A DNA stretch of 64,000 nt. Source: Mesorhizobium comanense. GTDB lineage: Bacteria > Pseudomonadota > Alphaproteobacteria > Rhizobiales > Rhizobiaceae. The position numbers and the translations under genes are program-made. The notes below the pieces were generated by a model. The model made no database searches. It was not told the origin of the DNA and saw only the letters and a program-made list of their open reading frames with translations. The DNA is taken from contig NZ_SCNN01000015.1 in the NCBI RefSeq assembly GCF_005503535.1, positions 1 through 64,000 of the forward strand. Reading direction: 5' to 3'. Shown here piece after piece: positions 1-8,072 of the stretch (the first letter of the stretch is position 1; every line of letters starts with the position of its first letter).

Positions 1-184
1 ACGTATCCCGGTAAATCACCCCGTCGATCGCCACCGCGATGCCCTTCTCGATCCACGGCTCAAACGCGGGATACTGTTCAGCCAGTTTCCTGAACAGTTC
101 CCTGATATCCCTGGCCTCGACCTCGACCTTGTCCTTGCCGCCGGCAAGCTGGCTGAGTGCGCCCCAGAGGGTGACTTCGACCAT
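1..184 (-). CDS. MoaD/ThiS-family sulfur-carrier-like protein (partial, cut by left edge)
   Basis: The first 61 codons are visible; the C-terminus, where a sulfur carrier would have its Gly-Gly, lies outside the window. The start reads MVEVTLWGALSQLAGGKDKV, and the strand-helix pattern (beta strand, VEVEARDIRELFRKLAEQYP helix, then IAVAIDGVIYRD) fits the ubiquitin-like fold of MoaD and ThiS. It begins 17 nt after the stop of the molybdopterin-binding hydroxylase subunit and is probably the last visible gene of that operon. That context suggests a link to molybdenum cofactor supply or maturation. A short accessory protein of another kind cannot be excluded because the diagnostic tail is missing. 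Confidence 0.7.
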   Translation of the reverse strand, partial: MVEVTLWGALSQLAGGKDKVEVEARDIRELFRKLAEQYPAFEPWIEKGIAVAIDGVIYRDT

Positions 185-201
185 CGCCGGTCGGCCCCGG
201 C

Positions 202-2463
202 CTAGCCCCGCTCCGCCTCGATCGCCGCCAGAATCCTCGGCGGCGACATCGGGATGTGGGTCATGCGCACGCCGGCGGCATTCGACACCGCGTTGGCGAT
301 CGCCGCCAGCGGCGGCACGATCGAGGTTTCGCCGACGCCGCGCACGCCATAGGGATGGTTGGGGTTGGGGATTTCCAGGATCTGCGTGTCGATCATCGGC
401 AGGTCGGAGCAGACGGGAATGCGGTAGTCGAGGAAGCCGGCGTTCTGCAGCCGCCCGTCCTTGCCGTAGATATACTCCTCGTTGAGCGCCCAGCCTATGC
501 CTTGCGCCGCACCGCCCTGGTACTGGCCCTCGACATAGGTAGGGTGCACCGCCTTGCCGGCATCCTGCACCACCGTGTAGCGGATGACGCGCGTGGCGCC
601 GGTCTCGGGGTCCACCTCGACGTCGCAGATATGGGTGGCGAAGGAGACGCCGGCGCCGTCGGCGACGAGCTCGCTGTGGCCGGCGATCGGCCCGCCCGTG
701 GTGCCCGACTTGGCGGCGATATCGCGCAGCGAAAGCTTGCCGAGATTGCCGTAATTGTCGCCCTTGGCCACCGCGTGGCCCTGTTCCCACACCACGTCGT
801 CCACCGGAATGTCCCACATCTGCGCGGCGCGGTCGCGCAGGATCTTGATCGCGTTGCGGGCGGCCGAGATGGTGGCCATGGAGGAGGAGAAGGTGCCGCG
901 GCTGCCGTCGGTCATGTCGTTGTAACCAAGGGAAGACGTGTCGGCGACGATGGCCTTCAGCTGGCTGTAGTCGATGCCGAGCTCTTCGGCCGCCACCAGC
1001 GACAGCGACGCGCGGGAACCGCCCACATCGACGGTACCCACGGCCAGCGACACGGAACCGTCCATGCCGATGTTCAGGTCGACGCAGGTCTGGCCGCCGA
1101 AATTGAACCAGAAGCCGCAGGCCATGCCCCTGCCCTGGTTCTTCTTCAGCGGCGCCTTCATGTGCGGATGGTTCTTCACCGCCTCCAGCGTCGGGCCGAT
1201 GCCGATCGGGCCATAGACCGGGCCATAGGAGGAGCGCGTGCCTTCCTGCGCGGCGTTCCTGATGCGGAAGTCGACCGGGTCGATGCCGATCTCCTTGGCG
1301 AGCTCGTCGACGGCGCTTTCCACCGCGAAGGCCGCCATCGGCGCGGAAGGCGCACGGTAGGCCGCCGTCTTCGGCCGGTTGACCAGCACCTCGTAGCCGA
1401 CGGTCTTGACGTTATCGAGCCTGTAGCAGGCAAAGGCCGTCATGGCGCCGATCTCGGCCCAGGAGCCGGCATAGGGGCCGCTGCTGTAGCGCAGTGTGGC
1501 TTCCGCCGCCGTGATCGTGCCGTCCTTGCGCGCGCCGATCCTGACGTCGATGGAGGTGGCGCTGGTTGGGCCTGAGGCGCGAAACACCTCGTCGCGCGTC
1601 ATCACCAGCTTCACCGGCCGCCCCGCCTTGCGCGACAGAGCGAGCGCCACCGGCTCGGCCCAGACATGGGTCTTGCCGCCGAAGCCGCCGCCGATCTCCG
1701 AGGAGGTGACGCGCAGCTTCGAGGCTTCGAGCCCCAGCAGTTGCGCGCAGTGCTGGCGGTAGACGAAATGGCCCTGCGTGCACACCCACAGCTCCGCCGT
1801 GCCGTCGAGATTGACATTCGCCACGCAGGCATGCGGCTCGATATAGCCCTGGTGCGTCTGCTCGGTCTTGAACGAGCGCTCGACGATGAAATCGGCCTGC
1901 GCGAAGCCGGCATGCACGTCGCCATGGCCGAACTGGCTGCGCTTGGTGATATTGGACGGTTTGACCGGCTTCTCCTCCAGCCCCTCGGTGAAGACCGTGT
2001 CGTTGATCAGCGGCGCGTGATGCCGCATCGCCTCGTCCACATCGGTGACATGCGGCAGCACCTCGTAGTCGACCTCGATCAGCTTCAGCGCCTGCCTGGC
2101 GGTGCGCGCGTCGATCGCCGCGATCGCGGCCACCGCATGGCCGTCATAGAGCGCCTTGGCGCGCGCCATCGAGTTGTCGAGAATGTCGTACATGGCGGCA
2201 TCGCCATTGGTCAGGTCCGGCAGGTCCTTCGCCGTCACCACCGCCTTCACGCCGGGCAGCGCCTCGGCTTTCGAAATGTCGATGCTGCGGATCCTGGCAT
2301 GCGCGTGCGGGCTGCGCAGCACGCGGCCCACCAGCTGGCCGGCCATGTTGAAGTCGGCGCCGTAGCGGGCGCGGCCGGTCACCTTGTCGATGCCGTCGGG
2401 CCGGATGGGGCGCGTGCCGACGGAGGCGAAATTGCGATTGGCGTAGCGCGGATCGAAATTCAT
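202..2463 (-). CDS. Xanthine dehydrogenase-family molybdopterin-binding subunit
   Basis: This is the large catalytic subunit (753 aa) of a three-part molybdenum hydroxylase. These enzymes hydroxylate a heteroaromatic, aldehyde or related carbon with water and pass the electrons through two [2Fe-2S] clusters to FAD. The N-terminal aldehyde-oxidase a/b-hammerhead domain is seen at GIDKVTGRARYGADF. The Moco-binding motif GGGFGGK is at residues 258-264, an AYR motif follows in AAYRAPSAPMAAFAVES, and the catalytic Glu is probably E712 in GVRGVGETS. The AYR loop is not the CoxL form-I active-site loop, so CO dehydrogenase is unlikely. It follows the [2Fe-2S] subunit with a 17-nt gap. The substrate cannot be told from sequence. 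Confidence 0.93.
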   Translation of the reverse strand: MNFDPRYANRNFASVGTRPIRPDGIDKVTGRARYGADFNMAGQLVGRVLRSPHAHARIRSIDISKAEALPGVKAVVTAKDLPDLTNGDAAMYDILDNSMARAKALYDGHAVAAIAAIDARTARQALKLIEVDYEVLPHVTDVDEAMRHHAPLINDTVFTEGLEEKPVKPSNITKRSQFGHGDVHAGFAQADFIVERSFKTEQTHQGYIEPHACVANVNLDGTAELWVCTQGHFVYRQHCAQLLGLEASKLRVTSSEIGGGFGGKTHVWAEPVALALSRKAGRPVKLVMTRDEVFRASGPTSATSIDVRIGARKDGTITAAEATLRYSSGPYAGSWAEIGAMTAFACYRLDNVKTVGYEVLVNRPKTAAYRAPSAPMAAFAVESAVDELAKEIGIDPVDFRIRNAAQEGTRSSYGPVYGPIGIGPTLEAVKNHPHMKAPLKKNQGRGMACGFWFNFGGQTCVDLNIGMDGSVSLAVGTVDVGGSRASLSLVAAEELGIDYSQLKAIVADTSSLGYNDMTDGSRGTFSSSMATISAARNAIKILRDRAAQMWDIPVDDVVWEQGHAVAKGDNYGNLGKLSLRDIAAKSGTTGGPIAGHSELVADGAGVSFATHICDVEVDPETGATRVIRYTVVQDAGKAVHPTYVEGQYQGGAAQGIGWALNEEYIYGKDGRLQNAGFLDYRIPVCSDLPMIDTQILEIPNPNHPYGVRGVGETSIVPPLAAIANAVSNAAGVRMTHIPMSPPRILAAIEAERG

Positions 2464-2480
2464 CGCGGGGCTCCCTTAAA

Positions 2481-2957
2481 TCAGGCCTGTTTCATCACAT
2501 GCGCGGCGTCCTGGACGGCGCGCACGATCTTGTCATAGCCGGTGCAGCGGCACAGGTTTCCCGCCAGCCCGAAGCGGATTTCCTCTTCGCTCGGGTCGGG
2601 GTTCTTGGCGAGCAGGTCCTTGGCCGCGATCAGGAAGCCCGGCGTGCAGATGCCGCATTGGAGTGCGGCGTGCTCAAGGAATTTCTGCTGCAGCGGGTGC
2701 AGCGTCTCGCCATGCGCCATGCCCTCGACGGTCTCGATGCGGCGGCCTTGCGCCTCCGCGCCCAGCACCAGGCAGGAACAGACCAGCCGGTCGTCGAGGA
2801 TGACGCTGCAGGCGCCGCAGTCGCCCGTGCCGCAGCCTTCCTTGGCGCCCGTAAGTCCCAGACGGTCGCGCAGCACGTCGAGCAGCGGCTCGTCGGGCTG
2901 GCAGAGATACTCGACGCTGTCGCCGTTGATCGTGGTTGAAACCGCTATGCCAGCCAT
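2481..2957 (-). CDS. (2Fe-2S)-binding subunit of molybdenum hydroxylase
   Basis: The 158-aa electron-transfer subunit carries both expected clusters. The plant-type ferredoxin cluster is C42, C47, C50, C62 and the second cluster is C101, C104, C136, C138, in QCGICTPGF and NLCRCTGY. An upstream in-frame extension exists, but the ATG at 2957 is chosen because it overlaps the stop of the FAD subunit (TAATG) and gives the normal family length. Gene order FAD, FeS, Moco is the usual one for these hydroxylases. It acts in the cytoplasm with the flanking gene products. Confidence 0.95.
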   Translation of the reverse strand: MAGIAVSTTINGDSVEYLCQPDEPLLDVLRDRLGLTGAKEGCGTGDCGACSVILDDRLVCSCLVLGAEAQGRRIETVEGMAHGETLHPLQQKFLEHAALQCGICTPGFLIAAKDLLAKNPDPSEEEIRFGLAGNLCRCTGYDKIVRAVQDAAHVMKQA

Positions 2958-3817
2958 TATTTGCCTCCCGCGCGTGCATAGGCGGTCGTTGCTGCGCGTC
3001 CCGCCAGAACGCCCGCCACCTTGCGTCTGAATTCGATGGTGCCTCGCTTGTCGTCGATGGGCCGGCAGGCGCCGGAACACACCTTGGCCAGCCGTTCCAA
3101 TGCCGCGTCGTCGAGCTTGCGGCCGACCAGCGCTTCGGCTGCCTCCTCCACCAGAAGCACGGTGGGGGCGGCCGCGCCCAGAGCCACGCGGGCGGCCCGG
3201 ATCACGCCGGCCTCGTCCAGCGTCAGGTTCACGCCGGCGCTGACCACGGCGATATCCATTTCCGTGCGCGGAATGAACCTCAGATAGGCGTCGCCCGAAT
3301 GCGGCGCGCGCTTGCCAAGCAGGATCGCCTCGATGATCTCGCCCTTGGCGAGCGAGGTCTTTCCGGGGCCGGTCGGCACGGTTTCCACGGCAATGGTGCG
3401 CGTGCCCGAAGGCCCCGTGACCACGGCGCGGGCGCCCGCCGCCACCAGCGCCGGCACGCTGTCGGCCGCCGGCGAGGCGTTGCACAGATTGCCCGTGATG
3501 GTGCAGCGCCCCTGCACCTGCTTGGAGCCGATCAGTTTGGCCGCCTCGACCACGCCCGGCCATGCCTTTTTCAGCACGGCGTGCTCGCCCAGCACCGCGC
3601 AGGGCACCGCCGCGCCGATGCTGAAGCCATCGGCGGTTTCGCGGATGTCGCTGAAGCCGGGGATCCCCTTGATGTCGACGATCAGCTCGGGTTCGACGAA
3701 GCCGCCCTTCATGCGCACCAGCAGGTCGCTGCCTCCCGCCAGGATGGCCGCCGGGCCCGCCGATCCGGCCAACTGGCCGACGGCATCTTCGATTGAAAGC
3801 GGACGTATGTAACGCAT
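2957..3817 (-). CDS. FAD-binding medium subunit of molybdenum hydroxylase
   Basis: The 286-aa flavoprotein subunit accepts electrons from the [2Fe-2S] subunit. The PCMH-type FAD-binding motifs are visible: AILAGGSDLLVRMK near residue 30 and TITGNLCNASPAADS near residue 100, followed by the CO-dehydrogenase flavoprotein C-terminal domain. The ATG at 3817 is preceded by AAAGGGGAGACG, a strong ribosome-binding site, which rules out the longer in-frame extension. It is the first gene of the operon, and its stop codon overlaps the next start by one base. The 230-bp space upstream is shared with a divergent small secreted protein and contains an inverted repeat at 3888-3914. Confidence 0.94.
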   Translation of the reverse strand: MRYIRPLSIEDAVGQLAGSAGPAAILAGGSDLLVRMKGGFVEPELIVDIKGIPGFSDIRETADGFSIGAAVPCAVLGEHAVLKKAWPGVVEAAKLIGSKQVQGRCTITGNLCNASPAADSVPALVAAGARAVVTGPSGTRTIAVETVPTGPGKTSLAKGEIIEAILLGKRAPHSGDAYLRFIPRTEMDIAVVSAGVNLTLDEAGVIRAARVALGAAAPTVLLVEEAAEALVGRKLDDAALERLAKVCSGACRPIDDKRGTIEFRRKVAGVLAGRAATTAYARAGGK

Positions 3818-3887
3818 CGTCTCCCCTTTTAGGTCATAGCGATTTCGCCGACCGTTATAACCTGTCTCCTCATAATGACCATCCGCT

Positions 3888-3914
3888 TCCTGGCCCGACA
3901 AGATTGGGCCAGGA
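3888..3914. promoter_or_regulatory. Inverted repeat in the divergent promoter region of the Mo-hydroxylase operon
   Basis: Perfect 9-bp arms TCCTGGCCC and GGGCCAGGA flank a 9-nt spacer. The repeat lies 71 bp upstream of the FAD-subunit start and 133 bp upstream of the divergent secreted-protein start. It could be an operator or an mRNA hairpin; there is no T-run, so a terminator is less likely. The sequence alone does not identify a regulator. Confidence 0.4.
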
Positions 3915-4047
3915 GGGGCGAAAGGCGGCCCATCTGAAACCACGCAGACGAGGAATGAATGCCGGCGGCGTGATCGGGGATGGCGCATTGATGCTTGACC
4001 ACGCGCCGTCGCGCGGCAATCCTCTGTCGTCCAAAGGGAGGCTTTCC

Positions 4048-4503
4048 ATGCGACGTTTCCTGTTTTTGCTCAGCGTGCTGCTGCTCGCCGCGCCGGCCGG
4101 CGCCGCCACGCTCTATTATGGCGCCAGGGTCGGGATGAAGCTCACCATCGTCAAGAAGACGGGCATCGGCTCGGAGCATGCCAGCATCCTGGCCAGGCAC
4201 GACAGGCATGATGCGACCATATACTGCCGGGAGTATGGCCATGATTTCACGAAGAAATGCATCGACGACGAAATGAAGGCGCCGCTGAGCTTCGAGATCA
4301 CGGCCAATTGCAAGAGCGGCGAGTTCACCACCTTCTATGGCGCCAAGATGCTGTTCCAGGGCCGCAACAAGGGCACCGAGGTGACGACGGACTATCTCAT
4401 CAAGGCCGTCGCGGAGAATGTGATGCTCGATGGCTCCGGCGCTTCCGGCTACGACTACACGATCGACCAGTTCAAGGCGCTCTGTCCGAACCGCTTGAAA
4501 TAG
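4048..4503 (+). CDS. Small secreted protein of unknown function
   Basis: This 151-aa protein starts with a clear Sec signal peptide (MRRFLFLLSVLLLAAPAGA, probable cleavage before ATLYYGARVG). The ATG at 4048 has AAAGGGAGG upstream, so the longer in-frame extension is rejected. The mature part is rich in charged residues, contains three Cys, and includes AKMLFQGRNKGTEVTTDYLIKAV. I do not recognise a domain. It is divergent from the Mo-hydroxylase operon and followed, 134 bp downstream on the same strand, by an M20 amidohydrolase. The export signal places it in the periplasm or outside the cell. Confidence 0.8.
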   Translation: MRRFLFLLSVLLLAAPAGAATLYYGARVGMKLTIVKKTGIGSEHASILARHDRHDATIYCREYGHDFTKKCIDDEMKAPLSFEITANCKSGEFTTFYGAKMLFQGRNKGTEVTTDYLIKAVAENVMLDGSGASGYDYTIDQFKALCPNRLK

Positions 4504-4637
4504 GCCGCGGCCGCCCTTCACTGGCCCGCCAAAGCGCGGCGGTTGGCGTGTGGCGGGAAACGCCGTTTGCCGCTACTCGTCAAGACATGCGCACGCAGCA
4601 TGGGCGTGTCACGAGGCGCAAAGCGGAGGCGAAACGC

Positions 4638-5786
4638 ATGACCCTGACCAACCGCGACATTGTCGAACTCACCGAATGGCGGCGCCAGCTGCACCGGCAG
4701 CCGGAAATCTCCAACGAAGAGGAAAAGACCGCGCAGGCGGTCGTTGCCTTCCTCGCCGACACCGCGCCCGACAAGGTGCTGAACGGCCTGGGCGGCCATG
4801 GCGTGGCGGCGGTCTATGACAGCGGCAAGGCGGGACCCACCCTCTTGTTCCGTTCCGAGCTCGACGCCCTGCCCATCGAGGAGCTGTCCGGCGTGGCGCA
4901 TTCGTCCGAGATCCCCGGCAAGTCGCATATGTGCGGCCATGACGGGCACACCGCCATCATCGCCTCGCTCGGCCGCCAGTTCGGCCGCGAGCGGCCGGCC
5001 AGCGGCCGCGTCGTGCTGATGTTCCAGCCGGCGGAAGAAACCGGCAATGGCGCCGCCGGCGTCGTCGCCGATCCGCGCTATGGCGAGATCGCGCCGGACT
5101 TCGCCTTCTCGCTGCACAACCTCCCCGGCGTGCCGTTCGGCGAGGTGCGTGTGAAGTCAGGCGTGGTCAACTGCGCCTCGCGCGGCATGCGCATCGTGCT
5201 GGAAGGCAAGACCGCGCATTCCTCCATGCCCGAGACCGGCATCTCGCCCATGAAGGCGATCTCCGAATTGATGCCCGCCCTGCCCGCGCTCGGCCGCGCC
5301 ACCTTCGCCGACGATGATTTTTCCATGGTCACCGTCACCCATGCCGCCATGGGCGAAGCCGTGTTCGGCATCGCGCCCGCCCATGGCGAGGTGTGGGCCA
5401 CATTGCGCACCCGCCGCGACGAGCGCATGGCCGATCTCTGTGCCGCCGCCGAGGCTCTGGTCACGGAAATCGCCGCCCGCCACCGCCTCTCGGCACGCTG
5501 GGACTACCACGAGATCTTCGTCGCCAGCATCAACGCGCCCGACGCGGTGGAACATCTGCAGCGCGCGCTTGACGAGGAAGGCGTAACCCATGGCGAGGAA
5601 GCGCTGCCGATGCGCGCCTCGGAGGATTTCGGCCTGTTCGGCCACAGCGCCAGGTCGGCCATGTTCTTCCTCGGCGCCGGCGAGACCTATCCGGCGCTGC
5701 ACAACCCGGACTATGATTTTCCCGACGATCTGATCCCGATCGGCTCGCGGATCTTCATGCGCACGGCGCGCAATTTGCTGGGGTGA
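4638..5786 (+). CDS. M20-family amidohydrolase (hippurate hydrolase / N-acyl-amino-acid hydrolase type)
   Basis: This 382-aa metallo-amidase probably cleaves an N-acyl or amide bond, using two metal ions. The metal motif HMCGHDGHTA starts at H97, and the catalytic Glu pair region is QPAEETGNGAAGVV. The dimerisation domain follows, with SRGMRIVLEGKTAHSSMPE. The start at 4638 (MTLTNRDIVELTEWR) has AGCGGAGGC in front; the longer frame would include arginine-rich non-family sequence. It may process the product of the neighbouring hydroxylase pathway, but this is only suggested by proximity. Substrate is unknown. Confidence 0.92.
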   Translation: MTLTNRDIVELTEWRRQLHRQPEISNEEEKTAQAVVAFLADTAPDKVLNGLGGHGVAAVYDSGKAGPTLLFRSELDALPIEELSGVAHSSEIPGKSHMCGHDGHTAIIASLGRQFGRERPASGRVVLMFQPAEETGNGAAGVVADPRYGEIAPDFAFSLHNLPGVPFGEVRVKSGVVNCASRGMRIVLEGKTAHSSMPETGISPMKAISELMPALPALGRATFADDDFSMVTVTHAAMGEAVFGIAPAHGEVWATLRTRRDERMADLCAAAEALVTEIAARHRLSARWDYHEIFVASINAPDAVEHLQRALDEEGVTHGEEALPMRASEDFGLFGHSARSAMFFLGAGETYPALHNPDYDFPDDLIPIGSRIFMRTARNLLG

Positions 5787-5827
5787 ATTCGGCTGTCGGC
5801 CGAGGCCCGCCACGGGGCCGCGCTCGG

Positions 5828-6304
5828 CTATTGCGCGAACTGAGCGGCGGAAACGCCGACATATATACCGGCGTCGCGGGTCGCGGTCGCCAGATAATCC
5901 TGAATTGATTTTTGATTGGCTCCCGCTTTGATTCCCAACGGGCTTTTGTAGAAAGCTATCAAGGAATTTATTTCGTCGGCAGAGAAGCGGCTCCGATATG
6001 CGTCAGCCATCTTGCCAAGGAAAACTTTTTTATAATTTTCAACCTCCACGTTAAGAGCCGAAGTTGCGTCGGATAGTTTATTGTCGGTAAGGCCTTTTTC
6101 CTTGAGGCGCTGCAGCGACTGACTCAACGCAATTTCGGAAATATTCTTGTAGTAAGTATCGTAGTGAAGAATAAGCACAAGCGTATCAGCGGGATCGGCA
6201 CGAGCCACGCTCGAAACGGACAGTCCGGTCAAAAACAAAATTGCAAAACCTGCCAGCCTTGCACCTGAATAAATTGATCGCATCCAGCAATTTGCACAGT
6301 GCAC
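5828..6304 (-). CDS. Secreted DUF2059-like protein
   Basis: The product is about 158 aa with a signal peptide (SIYSGARLAGFAILFLTGLS, cleavage near VARA). The mature helical domain contains RFSADEINSLIAFYKSPLGI, a pattern typical of DUF2059 proteins (an FYxSPxG motif after an F-xx-EE-type helix). I chose the GTG at 6304 because AGGAGG sits six bases upstream and overlaps the stop codon of the preceding gene, implying translational coupling; an ATG at 6283 is the alternative and leaves the signal peptide intact. Function is unknown, and it presumably acts in the periplasm. Base composition is more AT-rich than in region 1. Confidence 0.75.
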   Translation of the reverse strand: MHCANCWMRSIYSGARLAGFAILFLTGLSVSSVARADPADTLVLILHYDTYYKNISEIALSQSLQRLKEKGLTDNKLSDATSALNVEVENYKKVFLGKMADAYRSRFSADEINSLIAFYKSPLGIKAGANQKSIQDYLATATRDAGIYVGVSAAQFAQ

Positions 6305-6314
6305 CTGGAGCCTC

Positions 6315-7661
6315 CTACTTATATCCTTTGTACTTGTCATAGAAGTCGAACCCCGCGTCAATTGCCCAAGAAACACCAGCGTTGATGGTCGCAATCCCGC
6401 TATCCACATACTGATCCGCAAACGGAACACCGACCCTGGTCAAGAGCAATTTCGCCGGCGCGGGCCCAACCTTTTCCACGAACTGCTCCACACTGATTTT
6501 TCCATCATTCAGGTCATTGATTGCCTCGCCCACCTTGGCGCCTATCTCGTATGATGACTTCAGCGCCAAGGCAGCGCTCACCCCTTCCAGCGCCTGAGAT
6601 GCAATTGAATAGTTGGAAATGCGGAATTCCGTATCGGCATCGCCGACGAAGTTCATTGCGGATTGAAAATTGTCCGCCTCTGCCGCCTCGCCCATCTTGC
6701 CGGTTATGTCCTTCAATACGTCCACGGTGGTCGAGCCGACTTCGGTGACGGGTTTGGCTTCGGTCCAAATATCGAGAAGCTTGGATGCGTATTCACTTGC
6801 GATGGGGTGAGCGGTACCTTCCACCGAACTCGACATTTCGGAATTGACGAAGCTCGTGTCACCGGGCTCGCTCGTCTCGTAAGCCAGGCGGACCATAGGC
6901 GATTGGGGTGGAGCATATTGCAACCTTGGCCCCTTGAGGTCATTCAACAGCGGTGAGTGTTGGGCGATATCAGGCACCGTGCTCTGGTCGGAAGTACGAG
7001 CCGGTGCGGCTTCCGGCATCAGCACAAACGAGACGGTCAAGCCAAATACCATCGCCCTCGTGGCTTGGCGCTTATCCATGTCACGGCCGAGCCCGAGACG
7101 AGCCGTTGTCATGGCGGACGTGAGCGGCAAGGGGTCGCTGATGTTCAACTCAGGGTCGTCAGCCACATGCTCGACCAGGGGAAGTGTCTCACGAAGACCA
7201 ATGTCGCATCGGGCCTCGTCCATCCGCCGCAAGCAACGCAGCAACTCTAGCTGGTGTTCATCCTTGAGACGAAGTCCGCCTGCGGTCGAACGCAATTGCC
7301 CATCGATCGAAAGATTTCCGCCCGAGATGATGAAATGGAACCTGCCATTGGCCTCGGCAACGGCCGCATCGCCCGAGACAGGCTCCAACACAACGACACC
7401 GTGCGGCCCAAATTGCGCGCGCGGAAGCCCTGTGCGGCTGCCCGTCTTCAAGATACGGCGCACCGCATAGCCGCCGAGAGGGACATCTCCGTAAGGATAT
7501 GAAGGATTTCGCGGTACATTGCGCTTGGCTGCGGCAAGCACACTGGAAGAGCGGCCCGCAACAGGGAATGGCCCGCACAGCCTGTGACCCTCATCGTCAA
7601 GAAGCGACAGGACCCCACAGCAAGTGCGATCTGAGGTAAAGTCAACCAGCAGGCGATACAT
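6315..7661 (-). CDS. L,D-transpeptidase (YkuD)-like protein lacking the catalytic Cys, with a unique C-terminal half
   Basis: In this 448-aa protein the first 145 residues follow the bacterial L,D-transpeptidase pattern: GDVPLGGYAV near 58, FGPHGVVVLEP near 84, GRFHFIISGG at 106-115 and LRSTAGGLRL at 123-132. In active enzymes the last two motifs read IHGG and T-x-GC-x-RL. Here the His is S113 and the Cys is G129, so transpeptidation is unlikely. Residues 205-225 are hydrophobic (TRAMVFGLTVSFVLM) and resemble an internal signal or anchor. Residues 226-448 match nothing I recognise. An internal ATG before DKRQATRAM could in principle start a separate secreted protein. It is coupled to the genes on both sides. 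Confidence 0.7.
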   Translation of the reverse strand: MYRLLVDFTSDRTCCGVLSLLDDEGHRLCGPFPVAGRSSSVLAAAKRNVPRNPSYPYGDVPLGGYAVRRILKTGSRTGLPRAQFGPHGVVVLEPVSGDAAVAEANGRFHFIISGGNLSIDGQLRSTAGGLRLKDEHQLELLRCLRRMDEARCDIGLRETLPLVEHVADDPELNISDPLPLTSAMTTARLGLGRDMDKRQATRAMVFGLTVSFVLMPEAAPARTSDQSTVPDIAQHSPLLNDLKGPRLQYAPPQSPMVRLAYETSEPGDTSFVNSEMSSSVEGTAHPIASEYASKLLDIWTEAKPVTEVGSTTVDVLKDITGKMGEAAEADNFQSAMNFVGDADTEFRISNYSIASQALEGVSAALALKSSYEIGAKVGEAINDLNDGKISVEQFVEKVGPAPAKLLLTRVGVPFADQYVDSGIATINAGVSWAIDAGFDFYDKYKGYK

Positions 7662-7664
7662 ATG

Positions 7665-8072
7665 TCACCCCGAGCCCCAGCAAATATGCGCTACGGGATG
7701 AGGCTTTGGAAGAGCTGGGGCCATCTTCACGATATTGTTACATTGGCGCCACGGAGGACGCCCAAATAGATTTTCATATTCGGCATGTTCAGCACTGAGA
7801 TCTGCAAAGAGTTCTAGCCGGGCGCGATGTAGACGGCCCAAACTGATCATTGTCCGGACCGGAATGAGTGCCCATTGTTCGTCCTCGCAAGGGAGCGGAC
7901 GGCTCGCCGGATTCGTTTCGGCCCACGGTTGGACACGCAGCGTAATCCTCCTTCGCGTGGTGCCGGACGATGACTTCGGCAGAACTGCCCATTTCAAGGT
8001 CTCACTGCCGCCATGCCCTCGCGGCCATGGCGGATAACTTGCAAAACCGATATTGTTGCCGCTTGCGCGCAA
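7665..8072 (-). CDS. Small hypothetical protein at the head of the LDT-like operon
   Basis: This open frame of up to 135 codons ends in TGA only 3 nt before the next start, with GGGGTGA acting as its ribosome-binding site. That is typical of a coupled operon and supports the frame being translated. The product (for example WAVLPKSSSGTTRRRITLRV and LHRARLELFADLSAEHAEYE) has no recognisable domain, signal or membrane segment. The start is uncertain: the ATG at 8072 would overlap the divergent methyltransferase start at 8013 by 60 nt, and a TTG at 7997 would avoid this. It may be spurious. Confidence 0.4.
   Translation of the reverse strand: MRASGNNIGFASYPPWPRGHGGSETLKWAVLPKSSSGTTRRRITLRVQPWAETNPASRPLPCEDEQWALIPVRTMISLGRLHRARLELFADLSAEHAEYENLFGRPPWRQCNNIVKMAPALPKPHPVAHICWGSG

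Noticed and set aside
202..2463. Aerobic CO dehydrogenase large subunit
   Set aside because: The AYR loop is AYRAPSAP and lacks the form-I CoxL active-site Cys loop.
5828..8072. Type VI effector-immunity pair (L,D-transpeptidase effector with secreted immunity protein)
   Set aside because: The catalytic Cys is missing, no VgrG, PAAR or secretion gene is present, and the second protein matches DUF2059 and not a known immunity family.
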